Assembly (NCBI GenBank): GCA_023957575.1
Contig: JAMLGU010000004.1
Coordinates: forward strand, 186,001 to 250,000
Direction of reading: 5' to 3'
DNA: 64,000 nt
Source: Chitinophagaceae bacterium
Lineage (GTDB): Bacteria; Bacteroidota; Bacteroidia; Chitinophagales; Chitinophagaceae
Positions 43,413 to 52,663 of the stretch are shown in pieces (the first letter of the stretch is position 1; every line of letters begins with the position of its first letter). The notes beneath the pieces are model-generated. The model saw only the letters and a program-made list of their open reading frames with translations, made no database searches and had not been told where the DNA came from. A program made the translations under genes and the position numbers.

Positions 43413-44288
43413 TTATTTCTTTAGTTCCTTTATTCTTTTTTCCAATTCGGCTTTTATGTCATCCCGGGTAATCAAAGGCAATGATTGGCTATACCATTTT
43501 ATTGCCTCCTCTTTATTGCCTTGTCTTTCGGCTACATCGCCCAGCATTAACAATGCCTGAAGGTTCTTGGGTTGCACAACTAATACGGTATGAAGCCTTG
43601 TTGCTGCTTTATCAATCTGGCCGCTCATCATGGAAGCGGTTGCCAGTGTAATTTGGGCATATACATTTGTACTGTCCTTATCGGTCACCTCCTTCACCTT
43701 GGCTATTCCCTCCATTGGTGCCTCAGAAATACCTCCAAAAATATATGCGGCACCCATGCTCACCTTTGCCGAATCATTGTTAGGATTGATTTTTAAAGCC
43801 CTTTCAAACAAATCTTTTGACTGCAAAGCCATCCATCTCTTTATAATTGCATCCTGCTCCTGCCGAACAGCATCCAAAAACAAATGGCCTGCAAAGGTGA
43901 GATTTTTTTCTGAATTTTCCAATCTTGCCCCTTCTGCAGTGTACCAGGCATACGGAATATAAGCCCTTCCATCATCTTTCCAAAAATGCGCCAATTGATG
44001 TATTGCCTCTATCTTATTGATATTGTTTGACTTATTGTTAGTATCTTTTTCTAATGTGTTTAATTTATTAAGCAGGTCGGGAGTTAAAGATTGTTTGGAA
44101 ATTGCCAGCAAAGTATCGAAAGAAATTTCGGATATCATACTTTGTCCATTATTTGGCTGCGTACTATGATCATGACCATCATCATCAGAGTGAACAGGTT
44201 TATGGGCAGTGCGCCCAAACAAAGTCAATAAAAGCACTAATACAATAGCTGTAAACACAACTATTAACTGGGGTCTCTTCACTATCAA
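43413..44288 (-). CDS. Membrane-anchored tetratricopeptide repeat protein
   Basis: The 291-residue protein has one N-terminal span (about 8-25) and then a His/Asp-rich linker (HSDDDGHDHS). Four or more TPR helices follow, such as LFERALKINPNNDSAKVSMGAAY and LHTVLVVQPKNLQALLMLGDVA. The body is outside the cytoplasm by topology. TPRs mediate protein contacts; the partner is unknown. It stands between HU and the COX24-like gene on one strand. Confidence 0.88.
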   Translation of the reverse strand: MIVKRPQLIVVFTAIVLVLLLTLFGRTAHKPVHSDDDGHDHSTQPNNGQSMISEISFDTLLAISKQSLTPDLLNKLNTLEKDTNNKSNNINKIEAIHQLAHFWKDDGRAYIPYAWYTAEGARLENSEKNLTFAGHLFLDAVRQEQDAIIKRWMALQSKDLFERALKINPNNDSAKVSMGAAYIFGGISEAPMEGIAKVKEVTDKDSTNVYAQITLATASMMSGQIDKAATRLHTVLVVQPKNLQALLMLGDVAERQGNKEEAIKWYSQSLPLITRDDIKAELEKRIKELKK

Positions 44289-44353
44289 AAAATTTTAGTA
44301 TGCAAATGTAACCCCAAAGGATAAAAAATGTTTAGATTTTTATAATTAAAAAC

Positions 44354-44671
44354 CTATATATCTTCTCCCGGGCCGTCATCGGGCTTTACTTCTTTCAGTT
44401 TTTTCACCTCGGTTGTAAACTCTTTGGCAGGCTTAAAAGCAGGAATATAATGCTCAGGAATATGCACAGCCACATTTTTCTTGATGTTTCTGCCAATTTT
44501 AGAGGCTCTTTTTTTGGTAATAAAACTGCCGAAACCACGGATATAAATATTTTCTCCGGACGAAAGTGTGTCTTTCACTTCCTTAAACATTGTTTCAAGG
44601 GTTATCAACACATCTACCTTTGAAATACCCGTTTTATCAGAAATTTTGTTTACTAAATCGGCTTTTCGCAT
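44354..44671 (-). CDS. HU/IHF-family DNA-binding protein
   Basis: The 105-residue protein has the HU fold: an N-terminal helical part (MRKADLVNKISDKTGISKVDV), then IYIRGFGSFITKKRASKIGRN, which contains the GFGxF element, and the DNA-contacting arm with a conserved Pro in HIPEHYIPAFKP. A C-terminal tail (VKKLKEVKPDDGPGEDI) is acidic and extra. It compacts and bends DNA in the nucleoid. It is the first gene of the series that continues to RNase E/G and is divergent from mutY. Confidence 0.93.
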   Translation of the reverse strand: MRKADLVNKISDKTGISKVDVLITLETMFKEVKDTLSSGENIYIRGFGSFITKKRASKIGRNIKKNVAVHIPEHYIPAFKPAKEFTTEVKKLKEVKPDDGPGEDI

Positions 44672-44763
44672 AACTTAAAGATTAATTGTTATTTATAATG
44701 GTGATGTAGGACAACAAGTTACAACATCTTTTTTGAATTTCCGTCAAAAAAATATAATTACTT

Positions 44764-44793
44764 ATTGCAAATATTATGTTTAAGATAAATTTG
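44764..44793 (+). promoter_or_regulatory. Predicted promoter of mutY
   Basis: ATTG (44764-44767), 18 bases, and TAAATTTG (44786-44793). The distance of 35 bases to the TTG at 44829 supports that TTG as start. Confidence 0.45.
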
Positions 44794-44828
44794 CTATTTA
44801 TTTTTCAACGAAGTTAATCCATAATTGT

Positions 44829-45890
44829 TTGAAATACAAGGGTTTTTCAAAAAAATTACAAATTTGGGATCTGAAATTCAATGATAGGGCAATGCCCTGG
44901 AAAAAAGAGAAGGATCCTTATAAAATATGGCTGAGCGAAATTATTCTTCAGCAAACTAGGGTAGAACAGGGTTTGGCTTACTATGAAAAATTCATAAAAC
45001 ACTTTCCCACTATTAAGGATCTGGCTGCTGCCAATGGAAAAAAAGTATTTAAATTATGGGAAGGGTTGGGTTATTACACCCGTTGCAAAAACCTGATATT
45101 CACGGCAAAAGAAATTGTTGAACAATACAATGGCGTATTCCCTAATGATTATCATGAAATCTTAAAATTGAAGGGAATTGGGCCTTACACTGCGGCAGCA
45201 ATAGCATCCTTTGCATTTAACCAACCATATCCGGTGGTGGATGGAAATGTTTTCAGGGTTCTCTCCAGATATTTTGGGATCGACACACCGATTGATACTA
45301 CAGAAGGTAAAAATCTGTTTACCGACCTGGCCAATATGGTTCTGGATAAAAAAAATCCGGCCGGTCATAATCAGGCCATGATGGACTTTGGCGCTACTGT
45401 GTGCAAACCGGTGAACCCGATTTGCGAACCCTGTGTTTTCAAAAAATCCTGTAAGGCATTTTTGCAAAACAGGGTGGAAATGTTGCCTGTGAAAAACAAA
45501 AAGACAATCGTTAAAAAGAGACAATTCTACTTTTTTGTAATTGAGTCAAAAGGCAAAATTGCACTGCGCGAAAGACTTGAAAAAGACATTTGGCTACATC
45601 TTCACGAATTTCCTGTGGTAGAAACTCAAAAGCAGGAAGACATCAATGCTTTAATTAAGAATGTGCAAAAGGCAGGGTGGATAAATAAAGATGCCGTATT
45701 GTTGAGAATATCGAAACCATTTATTCAAAAGCTCACCCATCAGGTAATTCATGCTATTTTTATCGAACTAAAAGTAACAAAAACACCGGCTGCATTATCA
45801 AAATATATTTGGATGGACAGGAGTTTGCTCCAAAATATTTCTTTCCCTAAAATCATCAGAGAGTATTTGAAATCTTCGGGTCAGCAATAA
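44829..45890 (+). CDS. mutY: A/G-specific adenine glycosylase MutY
   Basis: MutY removes adenine mispaired with 8-oxoguanine. The 353-residue protein has the HhH-GPD domain: KIWLSEIILQQTRVEQG with the catalytic glutamate, LKGIGPYTAAAIASFAF as hairpin, and VVDGNVFRVLSRYFG with the catalytic aspartate. The iron-sulfur cysteines are in CKPVNPICEPCVFKKSC, and a C-terminal NUDIX-like 8-oxoG recognition domain follows. A TTG start is chosen because the first ATG, at codon 22, would remove the conserved FSKKLQIWD helix. The order mutY - ssb - gldE is conserved in Bacteroidota. Confidence 0.96.
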   Translation: MKYKGFSKKLQIWDLKFNDRAMPWKKEKDPYKIWLSEIILQQTRVEQGLAYYEKFIKHFPTIKDLAAANGKKVFKLWEGLGYYTRCKNLIFTAKEIVEQYNGVFPNDYHEILKLKGIGPYTAAAIASFAFNQPYPVVDGNVFRVLSRYFGIDTPIDTTEGKNLFTDLANMVLDKKNPAGHNQAMMDFGATVCKPVNPICEPCVFKKSCKAFLQNRVEMLPVKNKKTIVKKRQFYFFVIESKGKIALRERLEKDIWLHLHEFPVVETQKQEDINALIKNVQKAGWINKDAVLLRISKPFIQKLTHQVIHAIFIELKVTKTPAALSKYIWMDRSLLQNISFPKIIREYLKSSGQQ

Positions 45891-45967
45891 ATTTTTTTTA
45901 ATTAAGTAAAAAAATTAATTTTATTAGTTATTAGGAGCCAATAAGATTAAAAAGAAAAAAATATATT

Positions 45968-46384
45968 ATGAGAGGCGTTAACAAAGTTATGTTGATTGGA
46001 AATTTGGGCAGAGATCCTGAAATACAGATTTTGGATGGCAATATTGCAGTAGCAAAATTTCCTTTGGCTACCACCGAAACATTTAAAGACAGAACCGGCA
46101 AATTGGTTTCGCAAACTGAGTGGCATACTGTTGTGCTGTGGCGCGGCCTTGCCGAACTGGCACAAAAATTTCTTCACAAATCAAGCCTGGTATATATTGA
46201 AGGGAGATTGCGTACCCGAAATTGGGATGACAAAGACGGCGTAAAGAAATTTGTAACCGAAATAGTAGGAGAAAATTTAATTATGTTGGATAAAAAAGCG
46301 GAAGGAACTGCTTCTTCGGATCATTTTGATATGAATCACAATCAGGGAGGCGAAAATGACAACATTGAGCCGAATCCTTTTTAG
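45968..46384 (+). CDS. ssb: Single-stranded DNA-binding protein
   Basis: The 138-residue protein has the OB fold opening RGVNKVMLIGNLGRDPEIQ, with WHTVVLWRGLAELAQKFLHK and SLVYIEGRLRTRNWDDKDG, all typical of bacterial SSB. The C-terminus ends NDNIEPNPF, close to the acidic DDDIPF-type tip that recruits replication and repair proteins. It follows mutY by 77 bases and leads to gldE. Confidence 0.96.
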   Translation: MRGVNKVMLIGNLGRDPEIQILDGNIAVAKFPLATTETFKDRTGKLVSQTEWHTVVLWRGLAELAQKFLHKSSLVYIEGRLRTRNWDDKDGVKKFVTEIVGENLIMLDKKAEGTASSDHFDMNHNQGGENDNIEPNPF

Positions 46385-46407
46385 ATAAAATAAATCATAT
46401 ATTTTTG
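46378..46407 (+). promoter_or_regulatory. Predicted promoter of gldE
   Basis: TTTT at 46378-46381, 18 bases, and TATTTTTG (46400-46407), 55 bases before the TTG start at 46462. Confidence 0.35.
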
Positions 46408-46461
46408 CTACACTTTTAAGAAAGTATAACAATAATAATAGTTTCACAAAAATAAACCAAT

Positions 46462-47814
46462 TTGGACCCGCAGGACTCCATTTTAAACATTACAGATAAG
46501 TTAGCCTTATTAGAATTGCCGGCAAATGTGCAAAGTACTACACTGCTGGTGATTTTACTGTGCGTGTTAATCGTCATTTCATTTTCTATTGCCGGAACTC
46601 AGGCGGCCATTTTTTCTTTGGACGATAAAGATGTGGATGTGTTGAAAACAAAGCAGCAGGTATCATCAAAGCGAATTCTGGCTTTGCTCGAAGAGCCAAA
46701 ATCAGTGTATGTATCCATGCTGATAGCAAAGACCTTTTGCAATATCTGCATCATTGTTTTGGCCAATTATTTAATCAATCAATATATTCCGCCGGAGTAT
46801 CTTAGCAGTGAGTGGGCAATTGCATTAAAATTTTTGGCAATAGCTTTTGTATTGTTATTTCTGGTAGAAATTTTTCCAAGAGTGTGGGCATCTCAAAACA
46901 ATTTACGCTTTGCCCTTGAGTGGTCAATTCTTATATTGTTTGTAGAAGGAATCCACCTGTTTTTAAGGCGCATCAGCAAATGGATTGTGTCTATTGCCGA
47001 CAGTATCGGGCGAGGCGTAGGCGCCAATAAGGCGGATGAAACCTCATATCATCAATTAGATGAAGCAATTGATATACAAACAAATGACGACACTTCGCCT
47101 GTAGAAAAAGATATCATCAAGGGGATTGTAAAGTTTGGGAAAATATCAGTCAAAAAGGCGATGCGCAGCCGGTTGTATGTGAGTGGTATTGAGTATAAAA
47201 CCACCTACAACGAACTGATTGAAATTATCAAAGAACTGCAATACTCAAGGCTGCCGGTTTACAAAGAAAACCTTGACAATATTGTGGGTATTTTGAACAC
47301 AAAAGAACTGGTTCCGTTTCTATATGAAAATAACGTTTCAGAATATGAATGGCATTCAAAAATCAGACCCCCTTATTTTGTACCGGAGTCGAAACTGATT
47401 GAAGATCTTTTGGTTGACTTTCAAAAAAAGAGAATTCATTTTGCTGTGGTGGTAGATGAGTTTGGCGGTACCAGCGGCATTGTTACAATGGAAGACATCA
47501 TGGAAGAAGTGGTAGGTGATATTAAGGATGAGTTTGATCAGGAAGAAAGCAGTATCCGAAAAATAGACGACAATACCTTTGTTTTTGAAGGCCGCACCAT
47601 GCTGAATGATGTGTGCAAAGCCATGAAAATTCCTTTTGACACCTTTGACAAAGTGAGAGGAGAAAATGAATCTATCGGCGGATTGGTTGTGGAACTTTCG
47701 GGTGAACTGCCCGAAAATAATGCCGTAGTACGATCGGGAGATTTTGAGTTTACTGTGTTGGAAACAGAAAAAAACAGGGTAAAGTCTGTTAAGGTGAGCA
47801 TCAATCGGGAATAA
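46462..47814 (+). CDS. gldE: Gliding motility-associated protein GldE (CNNM/CBS-domain)
   Basis: The 450-residue membrane protein has an N-terminal CNNM (DUF21) domain with four spans (about 22-170), two CBS modules (about 225-350) and a C-terminal CorC/HlyC-like domain (about 365-450). VVVDEFGGTSGIVTMEDIMEEVVGDI is the family hallmark. GldE of Flavobacterium is linked to gliding and the type 9 secretion system; relatives handle magnesium or cobalt. The start codon is TTG. The usual partner gldD does not follow here; a DUF3109 gene does. Confidence 0.93.
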   Translation: MDPQDSILNITDKLALLELPANVQSTTLLVILLCVLIVISFSIAGTQAAIFSLDDKDVDVLKTKQQVSSKRILALLEEPKSVYVSMLIAKTFCNICIIVLANYLINQYIPPEYLSSEWAIALKFLAIAFVLLFLVEIFPRVWASQNNLRFALEWSILILFVEGIHLFLRRISKWIVSIADSIGRGVGANKADETSYHQLDEAIDIQTNDDTSPVEKDIIKGIVKFGKISVKKAMRSRLYVSGIEYKTTYNELIEIIKELQYSRLPVYKENLDNIVGILNTKELVPFLYENNVSEYEWHSKIRPPYFVPESKLIEDLLVDFQKKRIHFAVVVDEFGGTSGIVTMEDIMEEVVGDIKDEFDQEESSIRKIDDNTFVFEGRTMLNDVCKAMKIPFDTFDKVRGENESIGGLVVELSGELPENNAVVRSGDFEFTVLETEKNRVKSVKVSINRE

Positions 47815-47895
47815 TATTTTCCCTTTTCAGGAAAACATTTTTACTTTTTACCGGTTCTAAAAAAGGAACAGAATTATCATTTAAATTTTGAAAAA

Positions 47896-48489
47896 GTGAT
47901 TGTTATAGATAATAAAATCATCAGTGATGATATAATAGAAAAACATTTTGTATGCGATCTTCCCAAATGTAACGGAGGTTGTTGTGAGGATGGAGATGCA
48001 GGCGCTCCATTAAGCGATGAAGAATTAGATTTGGTAGTAGAACATTACGAAACCATCAAAAAATACCTGACCAAAGATGCCATTGAGCAAATAGAAAAAC
48101 ATGGAAAATACGTTTACGATAAAGAATTCGGATGGGTAACACCTACTCTCCCCAGCGACAATGAAATTTGCGTGTATGCCTATCGGGAGAAAAGCGGCTT
48201 AATCAAATGTGCTTTTGAGCAGGCGTATAATAAAGGTGAAATCAACTGGAAAAAACCGATCAGTTGCCATTTATACCCAATAATTGCTTACAAAGGAAAA
48301 CACGGAGATTATGAAAGACTCAATTATGAGCCTCGCGAAGTAATGTGCCATCCTGCCACCATTCTGGGTAAAAAATTAGGAGTGCCCGTTTACAAGTTTC
48401 TTAAAGAACCTCTTATCCGAAAATATGGAGAAGCGTTTTATGAAGCGCTTGAACAGGTGGCAGCATATAAAAAAGAAGCTGCCGAATAA
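47896..48489 (+). CDS. DUF3109 cysteine-rich protein
   Basis: The 197-residue protein begins at a GTG and carries FVCDLPKCNGGCCEDGDAGAPLS (about 18-40), then CVYAYREKSGLIKCAFEQAY and CHLYPI. The spacing of cysteines looks like a metal or Fe-S binding YkgJ-type motif, the YkgJ/DUF3109 family of possible zinc or iron chelation. No enzymatic role is established. It follows gldE by 81 bases on the same strand and may be co-transcribed. Confidence 0.85.
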   Translation: MIVIDNKIISDDIIEKHFVCDLPKCNGGCCEDGDAGAPLSDEELDLVVEHYETIKKYLTKDAIEQIEKHGKYVYDKEFGWVTPTLPSDNEICVYAYREKSGLIKCAFEQAYNKGEINWKKPISCHLYPIIAYKGKHGDYERLNYEPREVMCHPATILGKKLGVPVYKFLKEPLIRKYGEAFYEALEQVAAYKKEAAE

Positions 48490-48555
48490 GTGTTTTGAAA
48501 TCATGAAATATTTTGACCATGACTGAAATCAATACTGCTTCTGATTTTTTTTATG

Positions 48556-48563
48556 TAGGTTTG
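48556..48563 (+). promoter_or_regulatory. Predicted -7 box before the LutB-like gene
   Basis: TAGGTTTG is a perfect TANNTTTG box, 33 bases before the ATG at 48596. The -33 element is weak. Confidence 0.4.
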
Positions 48564-48595
48564 CTTAGAAGGTATAAATACTTCATCAGTTAATT

Positions 48596-49972
48596 ATGTC
48601 ACACGAATCTTCTATATTTCAAAAGAAAAGCGCTGCCAAAGCAGCCGACCGTGAGCACAGAAAGGTAATCAACTTCAACATCAATAAATATAATGCTGCC
48701 GTTCCGGGAGGGAAAAAGCAGTTTGCAGATTTAGAATTAACCAAAGAAAGGGCTAAAAATATTAAATGGAAAGCGATTGAAACTTTGGACTTGCAATTAG
48801 AAAATTTTGAAACCGCCATCACCGCCAGAGGCGCTAAGGTAATCTGGTGCGAAAATGCCGCCCAGGCTAATGAAGCAGTACTCAAAATTTGCAAGGAAAA
48901 AAACTGCAAAACGCTTGTGAAGAGCAAAAGCATGGTAACAGAAGAAATTCACCTGAATGATAACCTTGAAAAAAACGGAATAGAAAGCATAGAAACCGAT
49001 CTGGGAGAATATATTCAACAACTTGCAGGCGAACCGCCTTATCACATTGTAACACCGGCAATGCACAAGAGTGCAGGCCAGATAGCTGAACTGTTTGCCG
49101 AAAAATTAGATACTGATCCGTCTTTTAATGCAAGCCAGTTAACGCTGGTAGCCAGAGAAAAGCTGAGGAAAAAATATGCAGAAGCTGAGGTGGGAGTAAC
49201 CGGTGCCAATTTTATAATTGCTGACATCGGAGGTATTGCATTGACCGAAAATGAAGGGAATGCCAGGCTGAGTTGTTCAATGCCTAAAACGCATATTGTG
49301 ATTGTGGGAATTGAAAAGGTGATCCCATCAATCAATGATCTTGCACTATTTTGGCCATTACTTTCTACCTACGGTACCGGACAGCAAATTACTTCATACA
49401 GCACCATCGTAACCGGACCAAGACAACCGAATGAAAAAGACGGACCCGATGAAATGTATGTAATACTGCTTGATAATGGCCGTACCAAAATGCTGGCCAA
49501 CGAAAAAGTAAGAGAAGCGTTGCATTGCATACGCTGTGGCGCTTGCCTGAACGTGTGCCCGGTGTATAAAAACATTGGCGGCCACACTTACGCTACTACT
49601 TACAGTGGTCCCATTGGTTCGGTTATCACCCCGCAAATGAAAGACCTGAAAGAGTGGAAACATTTGAGCCATGCTTCTTCATTGTGCGGCGCCTGCACCG
49701 AGGTATGTCCCATGAAGATAAACATTCACGGCCTACTGCTTGAAAATCGTCATGAAGCGTCTTTGAAAGGTTTTGCACCTATGGCCGAAAAAGTAATCTG
49801 GAAAGGCTGGAGGACAGCAATGCTGAGAAGGAGCTGGATGAATATGGTGAATGGTAATGTGAAAACAAAATTCATAAACATGGTGGCATCACCTTGGACA
49901 AAAGGCAGAAGCAAGTTGGACTTTCCAAAAAAATCTTTTAACGAGCAATGGGTGGAGAAGTATGGAAAATAA
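48596..49972 (+). CDS. lutB: LutB-like lactate utilisation iron-sulfur protein (LUD domain)
   Basis: The 458-residue protein has an N-terminal LUD domain (about 60-300, with KSMVTEEIHLN and GVTGANFIIADIGGIALTENEGNARL) and a C-terminal ferredoxin-type region with CIRCGACLNVCPVYKNIGG and CGACTEVCPMKI, two [4Fe-4S] motifs. LutB works with LutA and LutC to oxidise L-lactate to pyruvate. Neither lutA nor lutC is next to it here: a DUF3109 gene lies upstream and a deacetylase gene downstream. They may be encoded elsewhere, or this protein serves another electron-transfer route. Confidence 0.92.
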   Translation: MSHESSIFQKKSAAKAADREHRKVINFNINKYNAAVPGGKKQFADLELTKERAKNIKWKAIETLDLQLENFETAITARGAKVIWCENAAQANEAVLKICKEKNCKTLVKSKSMVTEEIHLNDNLEKNGIESIETDLGEYIQQLAGEPPYHIVTPAMHKSAGQIAELFAEKLDTDPSFNASQLTLVAREKLRKKYAEAEVGVTGANFIIADIGGIALTENEGNARLSCSMPKTHIVIVGIEKVIPSINDLALFWPLLSTYGTGQQITSYSTIVTGPRQPNEKDGPDEMYVILLDNGRTKMLANEKVREALHCIRCGACLNVCPVYKNIGGHTYATTYSGPIGSVITPQMKDLKEWKHLSHASSLCGACTEVCPMKINIHGLLLENRHEASLKGFAPMAEKVIWKGWRTAMLRRSWMNMVNGNVKTKFINMVASPWTKGRSKLDFPKKSFNEQWVEKYGK

Positions 49973-50016
49973 CTGAATTGGCAGTTGTTTAAACAAAAAA
50001 TTTTTTCTTTGCCACT

Positions 50017-51348
50017 ATGCTTGTTTTCTCTGAAAATATTACTCCAAGACTTCGATATATTATTCATTTTTTTTCGCACGAAATCAGTAATGAAGAATGG
50101 AGGATTAGTTCCGATGCAGAGGAGTTTATCGCTTCGCACCAGCCTAAAATCAATTACAGTAATCAAAGAGTGAATGGAAATTACCTGCATATTTTCCCAC
50201 ACACCATCTTATTTGAAAATATAATTGTTGAGCAGGATATTCAGTGTACAAAAAATAACGAATTATCGATATTTTTTCAAAACGAAAGTGAAACAGGCTT
50301 TGATATTTTTGCAGCCGCTTTTTTTCTGTTGAGTCGTTTTGAGGAATACCTGCCTTTTATCCCCGATAAACACGGTCGTTTTCCCTATCAGAGTTCATTA
50401 GCCTATCGGGGAGGTTTTCTGAAAAGACCACTCATTAACTATTGGTTACAACAATTAAAAGGCCAAATTCTTTTAAAATATCCTGATTATACATTTAAAG
50501 AAAGTAGGTTTCAATTTTTGCCCACTTATGATATTGACATGGCCTGGAGTTACCGCCACAAGGGCTTTTGGCGTAATTCGGCAAATGTGGTACTGGATTT
50601 ATTAACTATAAGATTTAGGGAAGTTGCCCATCGTCTGAAAGTTTTAACCGGTATGCAAAAAGATCCTTTTGATGTATTTGAATGGTTAGACGAACTTCAT
50701 GAAATTGGCGAATTAAATCCACTTTACTTTTTCCTGGTGGCAGAAACTGTGTCAAAATTTGATAAAAATATTTCTCCCAAAAATCCGGCAATGAGGAGTG
50801 TTATTGAGCGACATTCAAAGAAATATTCGATTGGGTTGCATCCTTCCTATCGAAGCAATGAGGATGAAAAAGTGTTGATTAGCGAGAAAAATATTTTATC
50901 GGAAATTGCAAGAGAAGACATTCAATCTTCGCGCCAGCATTATTTAAAAATGAATTTACCTGAAACTTACCTGCGATTATTGAGCGCAGGCATAAGAAGA
51001 GATTTCACAATGGGATATGCCGGCAGCAACGGTTTCAGAGCATCTGTTGCTTCATCTTTTTTCTGGTACGACCTAAAAAATGAAAAGGAAACCGACCTGC
51101 TCATTACACCATTTTGTTTTATGGAAGCTACTTCGATATTTTATAAAGGGGATAATCCCGAGCAGGCATTAGCCGAGATGAAACAACTTTATAACGAAGT
51201 GAAAACTGTCAACGGTATGTTCTGCATGATTTGGCACAACAATTCTCTTGCTGATGAAGGCATTTTCAAAGGTTGGAAGGATGCTTATGACAGCTTTATA
51301 GTTTATCACACTTCATACTCTAATGGAAGTATCAGGAGCAATATCTAA
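50017..51348 (+). CDS. Polysaccharide deacetylase family protein
   Basis: The 443-residue protein has an N-terminal domain of unknown type (about 1-160), then FQFLPTYDIDMAWSYRHKG. This carries the DxD-like motif of carbohydrate esterase 4 deacetylases (TYDID), and YSIGLHPSYRS holds the metal histidine. The later FTMGYAGSNGFRAS segment is typical of Bacteroidota versions. It may act on cell-surface polysaccharide or xylan-like substrates. There is no signal peptide, which is unusual for an esterase of this class. Confidence 0.85.
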   Translation: MLVFSENITPRLRYIIHFFSHEISNEEWRISSDAEEFIASHQPKINYSNQRVNGNYLHIFPHTILFENIIVEQDIQCTKNNELSIFFQNESETGFDIFAAAFFLLSRFEEYLPFIPDKHGRFPYQSSLAYRGGFLKRPLINYWLQQLKGQILLKYPDYTFKESRFQFLPTYDIDMAWSYRHKGFWRNSANVVLDLLTIRFREVAHRLKVLTGMQKDPFDVFEWLDELHEIGELNPLYFFLVAETVSKFDKNISPKNPAMRSVIERHSKKYSIGLHPSYRSNEDEKVLISEKNILSEIAREDIQSSRQHYLKMNLPETYLRLLSAGIRRDFTMGYAGSNGFRASVASSFFWYDLKNEKETDLLITPFCFMEATSIFYKGDNPEQALAEMKQLYNEVKTVNGMFCMIWHNNSLADEGIFKGWKDAYDSFIVYHTSYSNGSIRSNI

Positions 51349-51366
51349 CTCATTAGAAAGCCATAA

Positions 51367-51681
51367 TTATCTGTTATGGAGCTTTCCGATGCGACTGTCT
51401 AATAAATGTTTCATTTTGTCGATAGCTCCAATAAAAGCGAGGCTGATGGTATCGGCATTATGAGAAACCGCTTCGGGTGGTTTGTTTTTAATCTTTATTT
51501 CAATTGTGCATTTTTTGTCGTTAATACTTGCTTTTGCTTTGTTTTCATCTACAAAATAAATATCTGCCCCCGTAAGATATTCGGTAAAACGATGCAGTTT
51601 TTTATTTAGCTCTTCCGAGTATTTTTCTGAAAAATGTTCACTGCCTGTAATATGATTGTCGGTATGCACTCTGATTTCCAT
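51367..51681 (-). CDS. HPF/RaiA-family ribosome-associated inhibitor
   Basis: The 104-residue protein matches the HPF fold: VHTDNHITGSEHFSEKYSEELNKKL, KCTIEIKIKNKPPEAVSHNADTI and a C-terminal helix IDKMKHLLDSRIGKL. Short HPF promotes 100S ribosome dimers and binds the decoding site in stationary phase; RaiA blocks the A site. The subtype is not clear. It converges with the deacetylase gene. Confidence 0.85.
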   Translation of the reverse strand: MEIRVHTDNHITGSEHFSEKYSEELNKKLHRFTEYLTGADIYFVDENKAKASINDKKCTIEIKIKNKPPEAVSHNADTISLAFIGAIDKMKHLLDSRIGKLHNR

Positions 51682-51795
51682 GAAAATATATTTTAATTCA
51701 ACAAGCTACAAATCTGTAAAAATATGCTCTGTAAATGTAAGTAATTTTTAATTCAATATAAACTTAAAGCAAAGCTATTTTTTTTCACTACAATA

Positions 51796-52425
51796 TTATT
51801 CAAGTGAAATTAATTTGTGCAAAAAGGCCAGCCTGACCAGGTCTGCTGTATTTTTGGCCCCTAACTTTGACAACAAGCTTTTCCGGTAGGTATCCACAGT
51901 ATTGGTGCTGATATTTAAGGTTGCACTAATTTCCGAATTAGTAAATCCGTCCTTAATCAGATTCAGTACCTCGCTCTCTCTTCTTCCTAATATTATTTTA
52001 TCTGAAGATTGATTGTTAGCGGCATGCAATGTTTTCGCTACTTCAAAAGCCATATAGGTCTTACCTATTGATGCCAAGTGTATGGCTTCAGAGAGTTCTT
52101 TCTGAGTAGCATTTTTCAGTATATATCCCGAAGCGCCATTGTTCATCATTTCCTTGATATAACTGACCTGATTAAATGTACTGACACCCAATATAAACAT
52201 GGATGGATATTGCGCTCTCAGTTCTTTGCAAAAATCTATACCGTTTCCATCCGGTAAATTAATATCCAATAGCAAAACATCCGGCTGTTGGTTTTTCAAA
52301 AAGCTTTTGCAGGAAGCAATATTAGACGCAGAACCAATGAGCTTGATATCCTTATCATTGGCAAGCAATGCGTTTATTCCCTCTACAACCATGTAATGAT
52401 CATCTGTGATAAATACCGTAATCAT
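51796..52425 (-). CDS. NarL/FixJ-type response regulator
   Basis: The 209-residue regulator has a receiver domain with the phospho-acceptor D54 in DVLLLDINLPDG, the acidic pair DD at 8-9 (FITDDHY), and a LuxR-type helix-turn-helix at about 140-205 (ESEVLNLIKDGFTNSEI, ISTNTVDTYRKSLLSKLG). No sensor kinase gene is adjacent, so it is an orphan in this locus. A cluster of hairpins lies between it and purH. Confidence 0.93.
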   Translation of the reverse strand: MITVFITDDHYMVVEGINALLANDKDIKLIGSASNIASCKSFLKNQQPDVLLLDINLPDGNGIDFCKELRAQYPSMFILGVSTFNQVSYIKEMMNNGASGYILKNATQKELSEAIHLASIGKTYMAFEVAKTLHAANNQSSDKIILGRRESEVLNLIKDGFTNSEISATLNISTNTVDTYRKSLLSKLGAKNTADLVRLAFLHKLISLE

Positions 52426-52507
52426 TCTGTTTAAATTATTTTAGAACCATCGATAAAAGTTCTCAATTCAATTTACAAATAAAAAGTAAATTATATTGTT
52501 TATCTAT

Positions 52508-52560
52508 CCCCTAAAAAGGGGAATGGCCGGTAAAAATTATATTTATTTATAAAACCGGCC
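52508..52560. promoter_or_regulatory. Two hairpins between response regulator and purH
   Basis: CCCC-TAAAAA-GGGG (52508-52521) and GGCCGGT (52525-52531) paired with ACCGGCC (52554-52560) around an AT-rich 22-base loop. They would lie in the 5' leader of the response-regulator message; function unknown. Confidence 0.45.
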
Positions 52561-52580
52561 CCCTATCCGGCATATTCGGT

Positions 52581-52632
52581 AATAAAAAACCACGAAATGA
52601 GTCTGTGATTAATGACGTCTTTTTCGTGGTTT
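52581..52632 (-). terminator. Rho-independent terminator of purH
   Basis: On the minus strand AAACCACGAAA (52632-52622) pairs with TTTCGTGGTTT (52597-52587), an 11-bp stem, followed by a T-run. It lies 32 bases past the purH stop. Confidence 0.8.
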
Positions 52633-52663
52633 CGAAGATATTTCGACTTAATTTATCTTCTAT

